From contig JAANBB010000053.1 of assembly GCA_014621425.1 (NCBI GenBank), positions 1 to 64,000 of the forward strand: a DNA stretch of 64,000 bases. Reading direction: 5' to 3'. This stretch comes from Cylindrodendrum hubeiense. Its lineage: Eukaryota; Ascomycota; Sordariomycetes; Hypocreales; Nectriaceae. Every line of letters starts with the position of its first letter. The first letter of the stretch is position 1. Both the position numbers and the translations under genes were made by a program. This document shows, piece by piece, positions 33,401 through 44,760 of the stretch. The notes beneath the pieces were generated by a model. That model was not told the DNA's origin. It saw nothing but the letters and a program-made list of their open reading frames with translations, and made no database searches.

Positions 33401-35120
33401 ATGTCACAAGCCACCTCTAGCCCTCATGGCTTGCTTGCCCGGGCTGAGCAGATTGCTGGCGAGTTTGAGCTAAACTCCGAAGATGTTGCCAAGATAGCAA
33501 GACATTTTGTTCAACACATGAGTATGTCATGAATATTCCCGGGGGTCATCATCTCTGACAAGTGCTAACAATACTATAGAGGATGGATTGCAGCGCCATG
33601 GAGCCACCCAAATGCCCTCATTCGTTACGACGATGCCCAGCGGTGCCGAGAAGGGCCTCTTCCTGGCCGTTGACTTGGGAGGCACCAACTGTAGGGTTTG
33701 TTCAGTCAACTTGCATGGTGATTCCACCTACACATTGGTACAGTCTAAGCACTCGATACCAAGAGGGCTGATGGTCAACTCCAGCCACAGACCTCTATTC
33801 AAATTTGTCGCGGAGCGGATCCAAGACTTTCTTAAAGAACAGCATAAAGTTGAACCCATTAGCGGTCCAATAATTGGTGGACAAGAATTGAATAGGGAAG
33901 ATCAGTTAAAACTTGGCTTCACCTTCAGCTTTACGTACGAGAACGAGTCGCTCTCGCGGGGAACCATGATACAATGGGACAAGGGATGGGATATTCCCGA
34001 CGCCATAGGCAGGGACCCCTGCGAAATGCTGCAGACTGCTATCGATGATTTGGCCCTATCAGTACATGTTTCGGCCCTTGCGAGCGATAGCGTTGGCACG
34101 CTGATGGCAAGAGCATACACCTCGACAAACGACTCAAACACTCTAATTGGCGCCATCTTCGGAACGGGCACCAACGCAGCCTACGTCGAGAAAATGCCCA
34201 ACGTGGCAAAGCTTCAAAACAGACCCGAGTTCCAAGACCATGGACCCGAGAGCATCATGATCATCAATACGGAATGGGGCGCATTTGATGAGGACATGGA
34301 AGTGCTGCCGAATACCTTATACGACAACCTCTTAGATGAGAGCTCAGCAAACCAGAAGGGTCAGATGCTAGAGAAGCGGATATCAGGCTTATATCTGGGC
34401 GAACTACTGCGGTTGGTGATTTGCCAACTTATGGAAGCGAAACTCCTGGATATGACGGTCGACAAGGACTCTCCTCTGATGAGCCCACATGGCATCGACA
34501 GTTCGTTCCTGACACTCCTTGCACAGGACTGCAGTGAATCCCTGGACGATGCAATACGCCATATTTTAAACACGCTTAAAGCACGGAACGTATCATTGGC
34601 GGATGCTCGCGCATTCCACTTGATTGCAGCATCAATTGCACGTCGGGCTTCGCGGCTAGCTGGAGCAGCCATTGCAGCCATCGTTATACAATCCGGGCGA
34701 CTAAACTCAACAAGCGCACGGTCGAAATCAGCCTCTCCATCTCCAAAAATATTGGAGGCAACACACAGAGAGAAGAGGGACGATGTAGTCCGCCAGACTG
34801 GCACCGCGGCGAATGTCTGGCACTTCATCAACCATCTATTGCGAAAACTGCTCAGGCGATTTGGACTGAGACGCAGTGCAGCTTCCAAATCAATTCCAGC
34901 ACCAGAGATTGTAACCCCGAAATTGCCAGACGAAGACATCATCGATATTGGCGTAGACGGGTCGCTCTTCGAGTTTTACCCAACATTTGAAGAAGACATT
35001 AGAGGAGCGCTGCGAGATATACCGGAAATCGGGCCTGAGGGGGAAAAGAGAATTAGCATGGGACTGGCGAGAGACGGGTCTGGTGTTGGAGCAGCATTAG
35101 TAGCGCAGTCGATAGAATAA
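33401..35120 (+). CDS. Hexokinase-family sugar kinase (possible GlcNAc kinase)
   Basis: Two exons (33401-33521, 33580-35120), 553 aa. The N-terminal helix precedes the phosphate loop LFLAVDLGGTNCRVCSV. The sugar-binding block is LGFTFSFTYENESLSRGTM followed by WDKGWDI. GAIFGTGTNAAYVE and INTEWGAF supply the catalytic-site loops, RISGLYLGELLRL the adjacent helix, and GLARDGSGVGAALVA the adenosine-binding C-terminus. An insertion of about 75 aa, basic and Ser-rich, interrupts the usual sequence between AAIVIQSGR and DIGVDGSLFEF. Divergent hexokinases with changes in the sugar loop act as GlcNAc kinases (Hxk3/NagK-like) in filamentous fungi. The neighbouring nagB makes this likely but does not prove it. 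Confidence 0.85.
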
Positions 35121-36103
35121 TTGCAATTTCGATAGATTTGTACCAAATGATTTGAGACCAAATATGACGTGGTTGTGCTATGAGTTCCGAAAGAAAGTAT
35201 GTTCAGATTACAATTGATATTATTGTAGTGAGATGGACCGTTGTGCACACCAGGCAAAACGAGCAGCTAGATGTAGGGTAGCGGAATGTACGTTACGGGG
35301 ATACAGCCACACATCAGTCAAGCAAGCAATGTCCATCCGAATGCTAAATGTGAGTGCTCGTATCAAAAGTAAAAGGGTAAAAATCAATTGGAGAAAAGCA
35401 TTAAAAATCGATAAGTGTACTGGCAGCAGGGCTTGTACCTCTAATAACAACAGCTAGATTTGGGCGGTACGCGGGGTTTGCATAATTCTTGTAAGGATAC
35501 AGGATATGTGGAGGATATGTGGAAGATGTGTGGCGTAGAAATCAGCGGCGATTGGTAACAAATTAATCGAGAGGTAAAAGGGAGAACTGTATCGAGCTCA
35601 GAGGGCCCTATCACATAATTACAAGATATAGATTCCTTAACGAAGAAATGTAGCCGACCGGGATATCAGCGACTAGGACCCAGTATGCCCGAGCGTCCTC
35701 CGCGGGAAGATGCCTGTAAAACAAATATACCAGCTTTAGCATACTTATCTCTAGTAGCTTGCATACCTGACTTGTCATCCGTAACCAACCTGCTAAATCC
35801 TCCAAACGCAGTAGTTAAATCTCCCGAGGAACCTGAAATAATACTTTTCGAGGAATGATTGCATCTGAAATTCGACTCATCACTGAATCAAACTTGCCAT
35901 GGTTTATCTCTCACGTTCACCTCGACTGAAGTTTTGAGATAAAGATCAGTCACACGATATAAGATAGTTCAGTTGCATTAAAAATGTCAATTAATCGATA
36001 TACTCCTCAACACGCTCCCGATAACCACTCCAAAGAATTACGTAGACTAAAACCCTCCCTCCCAAGAATCGAATACACTCTTAGTTCATTCCCCATTTAC
36101 CAC
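35121..36103. other. Convergent intergenic region
   Basis: 3' flanks of the kinase (+) and of the secreted-protein gene (-). No gene is seen; the sequence is AT-rich around 35460-35980. Confidence 0.55.
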
Positions 36104-38047
36104 CTAGCAGGTGTACTTGAACTTGAACTCCATCTTAGGAACTCCCTCGAAGCCTGCAGGAACCGCGTACGAGACGTTGTAGTACAGGTGATCTCTCAGC
36201 TGCGATCCGTAGGTGACAGGCTGCTTAACCAGGCCGGGCGCATCGACCGTGACCTTCAAGCAAGGAAGGCTCTCGAAACCATCAATAACGTTCTTGCCAC
36301 CAAGGGTCCAGCTTGGGGGCACGTTGGACAAAGCGTAAGTGAAGATGTCGGTGCCGTCCTGAGTCGTGTTGGGGTAAGACACGGTAAGGCTATTCTTGCC
36401 GGCAACTGCATCGATGGTTGATGCAGATGGGTAAAGTGAGAAGAAGGTGACATAGGGGAATGGCTTGTGGGTCAGCTCGCCAGCCCAGTGCACGATGGCT
36501 GGGACAAACTGGTTGCCGCGGTTCTTCTCTTCGGCAACCTGCTCAGCACCGACCATGAGAGGGGAAGAGATCCACGAGGTGGCAACACGGGTGGTGGCAT
36601 CCTTTCCGAGAGCGTCAGGAAGGGTCTTGGTGATGAGGCGCGAGCCCTTCCACGAGCCCTTGGCCTTGAGAGCCTTAGCAGTGTCCTTGGAGATGAATTT
36701 AGAAGTAGTGTCCATGATGAGAGCGACAGCGGCACCCTGGGCAATATCGTAGAGAAGATCGAGCTCGCCCTTGTACAGGTGAGGGCCGTACTCGTAGCCG
36801 TAGAGACCCCACCAGAACATGCTGATGACGGCAGAGTGAGTGGTCAAGTCTCTGGTGTAAGCGCGGTCGTAGGGGCCAGCCATGTTGCCCAGGTTGGGGT
36901 TCCAGTGCGCGGCGACATCCTTCCACATCTCCGTCATCATGAACTCGGCATTCTTGGTCATGGTGGCCTTCTTAGGGCCGTACTTGATGTTGCCAGCGAG
37001 GGCCCAGGCGTCCATGCCGTAGTAGGTGGGAGCGTTGTACTCCGAGAGCACGTTGTCGCCAGTGGACTTGAAGAGCTTCAGGATGAGATCGCCCTGCTTG
37101 TTGGCAAAGTTGATAAAAGTCTTGTTGTTGCGGCGCTCGCCAATCCAGCCGACGAACCAGGCACGCATGAGGGCCGGGTTGGCGTAGGCAATGGTGAGGT
37201 TGTCGCCCTCGGGGAAGGTGCCGTTGCGGCGCATGGCACCAACAGCTGCGGCCTCTAGAGCATCCTCGATGCGAGTGACGAGCTTGTTTCCAAGGAGATC
37301 ACCGAACTCCTCAACAACTTGAACGAGCTGAGTGCTGCGGTCGTGTTAGTGCTTCGTAACCTAATCGCATGAAGTGTGACTTACCCAACAAATTCTCTCC
37401 AGTTCGGGTCATACGATCCCTTTAGACAGTTAGCATTAAGTCCAATTATTAATACGCAATAGAGGATGTGCGCAGGTTCCCAGGTTTGGATCATAACTTA
37501 CATAGACGGATGGGGGGTAGAGGGGCGAATCGGCCGTAGGATAAGGCTCATCGGGTGACAGCTTGAAAGTGCCATACCACGCCGAGTCGTAATCCTCATT
37601 CATCTGACATTGCAAACTGTAAAGTGTTAGTGATGATATTTCAGACAACTTGATCCCAATAAAAACTTACATCACATCGATGGCCTTCTTTGCGTTGGAC
37701 ACATCGCTACCCTCGTTGCGAAAGAGCAAGCCGGCCGTGTACCATGCGGTGAATCGCACGGACCATGGGCCGTTATCGGGATAGTTGATCAACTTGTAGG
37801 AATCATCCCATCGGGAGTCCTGCACCTCCATGGAGTAGTCAAACAGACTTTGGGCGGCTGGAGAAGGTTCAAAGTCAGTCAATCAGTTGCGGGCTTCACA
37901 GGCCGACCGGCCAGTGAGTACAGCGTATCATTGTGAGTGACACAGGAGTGATACGGAAAAAGCATGCATAGAGAACTTACCATTGGACAACTTTGCAGTG
38001 GTGGGGACTGCAGTCAAAGCGGCCACAACAACCTTTGTGAAGCGCAT
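36104..38047 (-). CDS. Secreted protein of unknown function, probably all-alpha (glycosidase-like)
   Basis: Five exons on the minus strand (38047-37981, 37857-37671, 37616-37502, 37419-37385, 37334-36104), 544 aa. The first 20 or so residues (MRFTKVVVAALTAVPTTAKL) form a signal peptide. The body has repeated aromatic-rich helices: NGPWSVRFTAWYTAGLLFR, LQCQMNEDYDSAWYGTFKL, ALMRAWFVGWIGERRNN, SEYNAPTYYGMDAWAL and HSAVISMFWWGLYGYEYGPH. This pattern resembles (alpha/alpha)6-barrel glycosidases and lyases, but I cannot assign a family. The last 130 residues look beta-rich (NSLTVSYPNTTQDGTDIFTY). It is divergent from the GH2 gene (588 bp apart). It could act on an extracellular polysaccharide that feeds this cluster. 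Confidence 0.75.
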
Positions 38048-38635
38048 ATTGTATGTCTGTTTCCGTTGTTCTCGGCCAATGATCTTCGTTTGTTTTCGGT
38101 ACTACTGTACTTGGACTTGAAGCTTGATCCTGGAGTCTGGGAAAGATGGCAACAAGAGGCACAGGACAGTGGTGAATTATAGACGGCCGGCTTCCCCTCA
38201 ATGGTTCCTGAACTATCCCCTTACGGTTCTAACCTCGAGTATCGCTTCCGATAGGTGGACATGCCGGCCACGGCCATCATCTGCCCAAATCGGCAATCTG
38301 TCGCTCGTTCGGGACCCGGTGCCGATGCCGGCAACACACCACCGGTGGAATCGCCGGGCTTGGCCGGGCTTTGCCGCACCTATCTGGTTCGATAACGGCG
38401 CACATGACGCTAGCTGCATGGCCCCGCAGCCCAACAACGAGGTGATGAAAAGGCCGGGCCGCACAGGGTCCAGACCCCTCTATAGTTCCTCTCCTATCAT
38501 TCCGCTTTACGGCTTTATTTCATTGCTGTAATCGCGAAGAGAATTGCACTATCTGCCGGGCTGGACCATCACCTTGGCGACTAACTCCAAGCCACCACCC
38601 GGAGTTGCTGTCCTCAGCCCATCCATCCATCCATC
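38048..38635. promoter_or_regulatory. Divergent promoter between the secreted protein and GH2 genes
   Basis: 588 bp with several CGG/CCG boxes: GCCGGC at 38263, CGGCAA at 38291, and TGCCGATGCCGGCAA at 38320-38334. Further CCGGG boxes lie near 38353-38375. The TGCCGGCAA core matches sites in front of nagB and the MFS porter. Confidence 0.45.
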
Positions 38636-41600
38636 ATGGCTGCTCAAGCTCAAGTCTATCCTCCTGCGGTGCCAGACTGGCAAAACCTCGAGGTCATTCA
38701 CCGCAACACCCTGACCCCGCGTCCCCACTTCTTCGTCTATGACGACGAGTCCTCCGCACTTAGCCGTGACTCCAGCCGAGCCAGGGTTCAATGCCTGTCT
38801 GGGACATGGAAGTTCCACTTCTCCAAGACACCCCTGGAGGGACCGGCTGACTTCTTCCGCCAAGACTACGATGTCAAGGTCTTTGACGATGTTCAAGTCC
38901 CTGGCATGTGGCAACTCCAGGGCTACGGAAAGGGCCCGCACTACTCCAACGTCGAGTATCCCTGGCCAGTTGACCCGCCCAATGTGCCCCAGGAGGACAA
39001 CGAGTGCGGAAGATACCTTACCAAATTCCATGTTACCAAGGCTTTCGCCGAAAATTCCCAGCTGAGGCTGCGCTTCGAGGGTGTGGATTCCGCCTTTACC
39101 CTCTGGGTTAACGGCAAGGAGGTCGGCTATGCACAGGGGTCCAGAAATCCTAGCGAATGGGACATTACCGAGTTCGTCAACGTCGATGCAGAGAACATCC
39201 TTGCTGTTGAGGTCTACCAGTGGTGCAATGGCAGTTACATCGAGGACCAAGACCAGTGGTGGATGTCTGGAATCTTCCGCGACGTCTTCTTGCATTCTTT
39301 CCCCAAAGTGCATCCCAGAGACTTCCAAGTCGAGACCACCTTCGACAAGGATTACCAGGATGCTATCCTTAAGATTAAGGTCGAGATGAGCACAGACTCC
39401 CCGGTAGAGATCAAGCTACTAGACGGCGGAAAAGAGATCGCCAAGGCCTCCAAAGACTTCAAGGCCGATAAGGTTGATATCTTTGAGATCCCAGTCAAGA
39501 GCCCAAACAAGTGGACGGCTGAGACGCCTTACCTCTACGAGCTCGTCATCAACTTCGGCAGCGTCATCTCCCAACGCATTGGATTCAAGCAGACCGCGTT
39601 GGTTGACGGTATCTTCCACGTCAATGGCAACCCAATTAAGCTACGTGGTGCCAACCGTCATGAACACCACCCCGACACTGGGCGCACCGTTCCGCTCGAG
39701 TTTCTCAAGCACGACCTCCTTCTCATGAAGAGCCATAATCTCAACAGTGTCCGCATGAGCCATCAGATCAATGATTTCCGGCTATACGATCTCGCTGACG
39801 AGCTTGGCCTCTGGATCCTTGATGAGGCTGATCTTGAATGTCACGGCTTTGAACTGGCGAACGGCAATGATTGGGCTAGCTATATCTCCGATAACCCAGA
39901 TTGGGAGGCCTCATACATTGACCGCGCGGTGCAGATGGTCCAGCGAGATAAGAACCATGCGTGTGTATTTATGTGGTCCCTTGGCAATGAAGCATTCTAC
40001 GGACGGAACCATCAAGCCATGTACGACGCTATTCGGGAAATCGACACGACGCGCCTGATTCACTACGAGGGAGATCAAGCTGCCAAGACCTCCGACGTGT
40101 ACAGTCGTATGTACCCGCAAGTCGAAACCGTTATTGAGATGGCTGAGGGTGTCTGCGCAGAGAGAAATAAGCCATTGGTTCTATGCGAGTTCATTCACGC
40201 CATGGGTAACGGTCCAGGTGCCATCAAGGAATACGTGGATGCCTTTTACAAGTATCCCCGTCTTATGGGTGGTTTTATCTGGGAGTGGTGCAATCACGTA
40301 AGTCTATCATTGCTAACTAAAACTCCTACATCTTGCTAAATTAGAATTGAACAGGGTCTCAGAACAAAGACAAAAGATGGCGAAGAGTTTATGGCCTATG
40401 GCGGAGACTTTGGCGAGATTCCCAACGACTACAATTTCATCATGGACGGCTGTGTGTTTTCCGACCACACTCCAACGCCCGGTCTGATCGAGTACGCCAA
40501 GGCCATCGAGCCGGTCCAGACACTGGCTCTTGACGGCAACAAGGTCACCATTATAAACCGCTACGACTTCATCTCACTTGAGCACCTTGTGTGTTCTTGG
40601 GAGATTGTGGGCGACGGTGTCAAGATCCCGGGCGGCGAGGTTTCTATCCCCGCTGGTATCAAGCCACATACAGAGGCCACCCTTACCATTGACAACCTTG
40701 ATGCTGCTATCCCTAAGGATCTTAGCACCGAAGCTTACCTTAAGATTAGCTTCCGCACCAGGGAGGCTACTGCTTGGGCTCCAGCGAACCATCAAGTCGC
40801 CTTTGGCGAGCTCCAACTCACCAAGCCCACCTCTCTGGCCACTCTCCTCTCTGCCGAGAAGCCCGCATCGAGCCCCAAGGTCGAGCAGCCTTCAAGATCC
40901 ACTCTTTCAATCACTTCAGAATCAGGCTCTTCAGTTTGGAGTTTCGATCTTGCGCGCGGCCGGTTGGACAGCTGGAAGCGGGCTGGCAAAGAGCAAATGA
41001 GCCAGCCTCTGGAAATAGACTTTTACCGTGCTCTGACGGATAACGACCGCGAGATCCACGCCAAAGACTGGATCGCCAAGCGTGTCCATCAACTGAAGCA
41101 CTACACCCGGGAGGTGAAGTGGCAGCAGACAGACGCTGGCGTGCAAGTCGAGGTCAAGGCTCGAGTTGCTCCTCCCGTTCTTGTGTGGGGCGTTGATGTC
41201 ACATGGACTTTTACAATCTCTGGCGAGACTATGGCCCTCAAGATCAAGGGTATCCCTCAAGGACCCAATCTCCCTGAGTTCTTCCCTCGTTTGGGCGTCA
41301 CTATTGGTCTCACCGACGTCGCGGAGGTGTCTTGGTTCGGTCGTGGCCCTGGTGAGAGCTACAACGACAAGAAGCTCAGCCAGACTTTTGGTAACTGGAG
41401 CTCAACCGTCGACGACCTCTTCGTTGACTACGAGTTCCCCCAGGATGGAGGCAACCGGACCGACACGCGATGGGTGCAGTTTAACAGCTCCGGTGCCGAC
41501 TCGCAGCGGATCCTGCGCGCGCGGTTTGGCGATTTGGAGGGCGCGTCGTTCACGGCGATGCACTACACCGGCAAGGATCTCGACGAGTGCACACACCCCT

Positions 41601-41749
41601 ATCTGTTGCACAAGCGCAAGAGAGAGGATACCATTGTGCGCCTGGATTGGAAGCATCATGGATTGGGTACCGGCTCTTGCGGGCCACCGACGTTGGCCAA
41701 GTACGCCCTGAAGGTGGAAGAGTTTGAAGTGGAGGTTTTGCTGGATTGA
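38636..41749 (+). CDS. Cytosolic beta-galactosidase, glycoside hydrolase family 2
   Basis: Two exons (38636-40297, 40355-41749), 1018 aa, close to LacZ/Lac4 length. No signal peptide. Domains in order: sugar-binding jelly roll (LSGTWKFHF, VPGMWQLQGYGKGPHYSN), immunoglobulin-like domain, TIM barrel, second Ig-like domain, and the large C-terminal beta-sandwich (bga small-chain domain; ALTDNDREIHAKDW, WFGRGPGESYNDKK). Catalytic residues: the acid/base Glu in MWSLGNEAFYG and the nucleophile Glu in LVLCEFIHAMGNGPGA. RGANRHEHHPDTGRT and NLNSVRMSHQINDFRLYD are conserved GH2 barrel blocks. It hydrolyses terminal beta-galactosides such as lactose, probably after import by the nearby MFS porter. Fungal relatives are BgaD/Lac4. 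Confidence 0.93.
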
Positions 41750-42173
41750 TGAGTCATTGTGATGAAATGAAAATAAAATATTATAGAGAATACTAGGATG
41801 AATTATCATGATCATGTCAAATTTTGAGGCTGTTTGCAACTTCGTGATCTCTACTTCGTGGCTCATGGATATTACTAGTGGTGGTGGTGGTAAGGCATTG
41901 AACGTTGAATTGGCGAATCAGCTACTAAATAACGGAGCTGAATTTCGCGGAGGCAAATAAGAGCTCATCACAATATTCACATAGGTATATAAAGGACAAT
42001 TTTTAAAAGGTGAAGAAGATAACACATTACGAGCTAAATCAAGATACTCTCTGTTGAGAGGCATCACTATAAGCGACATTTAACGAGGGACCACCTAAAG
42101 TCCAAACAATTTCTCGCTCATGTCCATCCCACTCCAGATAATGAAGTCATCGCATCCAAAACTGCCTAACGCT
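41750..42173. other. Convergent intergenic region
   Basis: Separates the ends of the GH2 (+) and MFS (-) genes. No gene is seen. A short GTG-repeat tract lies near 41878. Confidence 0.55.
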
Positions 42174-43826
42174 TCAAATCTTGGAAGATGTTTCCTTGGT
42201 AGTCATATCCATATCACTCTTGTGCATCTCCTTCTCCGCACCCATGGCCGTTCCTTCGGCCAGCTTGTCCTGATAAACATCACCGTCCAAAACAGCGGCA
42301 GTCTCTTCAAGGCTCAGGTTGCCAGTCTCAACGAAGAGGAAGTAAACCACAATGACCTCGAATGCCAGCCACACGTCGTAGGTGATGTAGTACTTCCATC
42401 CGCTGTTGGTGACGCCCACAGGGTTTGCGTACTGGTTGAAGATGAGGGCCAGGGCAACGAAGAGGTTGTACAGGACGAGGCCGCGAGCACGAAGGTTGAA
42501 GGGCAGAATCTCAATAACATAGGTGACCTGGAGGGGCGTCCAGCCGATGCTGAAAAAAAAGTTGTAAAGGAAGATCATGGCCAGAACACCCTTAGCGAGG
42601 CCATCGCCACCAGTGCCGTTAAGTGCGGTCTGCTTCTCATATGTTGCCTCGAGAGCTGTCCAGATGATGTACACGACAAGGCAACCAATAGTAGAGACCA
42701 AGAACAATGTGCGACGTCCGAAGCGGTTGATAATAGTAGAGAAGAAAACACTCCAGACCATGCTCCAGACAGTGAGGAGAGCGTTGATCAAAGTCTGGGT
42801 TTCCGTCGACGTGTAGCCAATTGAGTTTAGGATCAAGCTCAAATAGTATGAAATCAAGCCATTGCCACTCCACTGGCTAAAGAAGCCAATAGACAAGATG
42901 ATGAAGAAGCGATGGATGTTTCCCTTGGTTTGGAAGAAGGACAGGTATGAGGTTGTCCTGCTGACCTCAGCCTCGAGGGTGAGCGCTGTGCGGATCTCCT
43001 CCATCTCGAGAGTAACCAGAGGGTCGGAATCGTCACCGTTGGCGTGATACTTGGTGATGAGCTTTCGGGCCTCTTCGTCCCGCTCCTTGGACATTAGCCA
43101 TCGGGGCGATTCCTCGATTAGCCAGCACAGCACGATCTGGATGACGCTGGAGAGACCCTGCAGCAGGGAGGGAATGCGCCATGACCACTCGGTGCCGATG
43201 CGGAAGGTTCCAAAGGTAATCCAGGCGGCGCTAAGGGCACCAAGACTCCAGAGACTGTTGTAGAAGCCGACGAGAGGGCCCTGCTGGCGCGGGTAGGCGA
43301 GCTCAAGGAGCAGCAGAGGGGCGGCGGTGATGTTGAGGGCAAGGCCAAGACCCAGGATACCACGAGCGGCGATGAACATGCCTGTGTTCTGGGCAGCGGC
43401 CTGGAGGATAACGCCGATGAGTAGGATAAAGGCGCTGACGACGAGCGCGGGCCGACGACCGTACTTGTCGCAGATGATGGCGCAGAAGGGTAAGGCGACA
43501 AGCTGGCCGACATTTTGGATAGCATTGAGACTGAAACGAAGGATGTCAGTACGCCAATTGCAGCAACATACGACGAGGGAGGGGATTACTCACAGGCCAA
43601 GCTCCGAGGCACTGGGGTTGTTGAAGAAGCCCTGCCAAGTGTCGAGCGACTGCAATCCGTTCATCATCGAGCCATCAAAACCAGTGGCATAACTGGAGAT
43701 GAGAGGCAGGATGAGAATCAGGTTCAGCTTGACGATACCGGCATTTTTGAGCCACGAAAAGGCACCGTCGTTGGGGCCGATGGCCGCAGAGACCGTGATG
43801 GGTCGCTCAGCGCTGGGTGAAGCCAT
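42174..43826 (-). CDS. MFS sugar porter (lactose/cellobiose-permease-like)
   Basis: Two exons (43826-43594, 43530-42174), 529 aa with about 12 membrane helices. Family motifs: SYATGFDGSMMNGLQSL in the first helix region, CDKYGRRPALVV (loop 2-3), ESPRWLMSKERDEEARK (loop 6-7) and NRFGRRTLFL (loop 8-9), the sugar-porter set of the major facilitator superfamily. The helix block LYNFFFSIGWTPLQVTYVIE resembles lactose permeases such as Lac12/LacpA. It faces the GH2 gene tail-to-tail, not head-to-head as in Kluyveromyces or Aspergillus lactose loci. Plasma membrane; likely imports the disaccharide cleaved by the beta-galactosidase. Confidence 0.9.
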
Positions 43827-44760
43827 TGTGATGTGTTGGGTCAGTGTCGGCACGGTCAAGCTGAGAGAACGAGGATGAACTGTGATCGACAAACTCCTGC
43901 AGATGAAGCTATTGCCGGGATAATAAGAACTACTGATGGCTCGTTCATTTCCGACCGCGACCCACTTGGATGTTGGGGAAACCTGGCTTATCGGGTTGCG
44001 GAGGTGGCTTGCGATGTCGCGTGCGACGACCCGGCCATCACCGGCCGGCAAACCACATTATCAAACCCCGTGCGACCGGCAAACCCGCCGGGTGCCGTAT
44101 GCGGCAAAGTAGGAGACTATCGTCAGGGGAGGATAAATAGCCGACGCTAATGGAGCACGAGTCGGTCGTGTCCCCATTCATTAGTGCAAGGGGCAGAGGC
44201 GCCAGCTGATACGATATTGGTGATAGCGGCTGCGTAGCCGGCGTCGCCCGCTGGTCATGCGATTCCGCGATGAGCGTCGTCTAGGCTGGTCTAGACAATG
44301 GAATTGGTGAGCCACATACAGACGAAGGCAGTCTTGGTAGTTCCTGACTTTACATCGAGAATCCGATTAATGGCCGACGACGGATGAGGCTTTTGGCGGG
44401 ACAGCACTTTGCTGCTGCTTTCGAATCCCAGTCCGCCCGCGGCGAGTCGGTTGACAGCGACGGGCCGTCATGACGAAAAAGAACACAGGCAAAACGTGAC
44501 AATTTCACAATCAATTATCCCAACTACCCAAAAATATTACAGTAAGATATCCTCGCTGATTTCTTTCGTCAAGCTCCTTGTCTGTCTCCGCCAACTCAAA
44601 GCCAAAGGTCCCTCCACCAACTGCACCGCCAGCGGGCAATAGCAGTTATTAGATCCTCCAGGTCCGGTTCCGTTATATCCATGGTTGACTCTCATGACAA
44701 GGCGACGGCGTCATCTGGCGCCAGCATCCAGGGCAGCAGTCACGACTGCCAGAGTCCCAG
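43827..44760. promoter_or_regulatory. Upstream region of the MFS porter with CCGGCAAA sites
   Basis: CCGGCAAA at 44045 and ACCGGCAAA at 44075 lie about 220-260 bp before the MFS start. A TGCCG-TATG-CGGCA pair lies at 44093-44106. The rest up to the end of the next gene has no coding sequence. Confidence 0.45.

Noticed and set aside
36467..37258. 263-aa open frame on the plus strand
   Set aside because: It is the complement of the large exon of the secreted-protein gene. The minus strand has the signal peptide, splicing and helix pattern; this frame has no motif.
38549..39328. 259-aa minus-strand frame
   Set aside because: Antisense to the 5' end of the GH2 gene, whose plus-strand motifs are clear.
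42120..42824. 234-aa plus-strand frame
   Set aside because: Antisense to the C-terminal half of the MFS porter.
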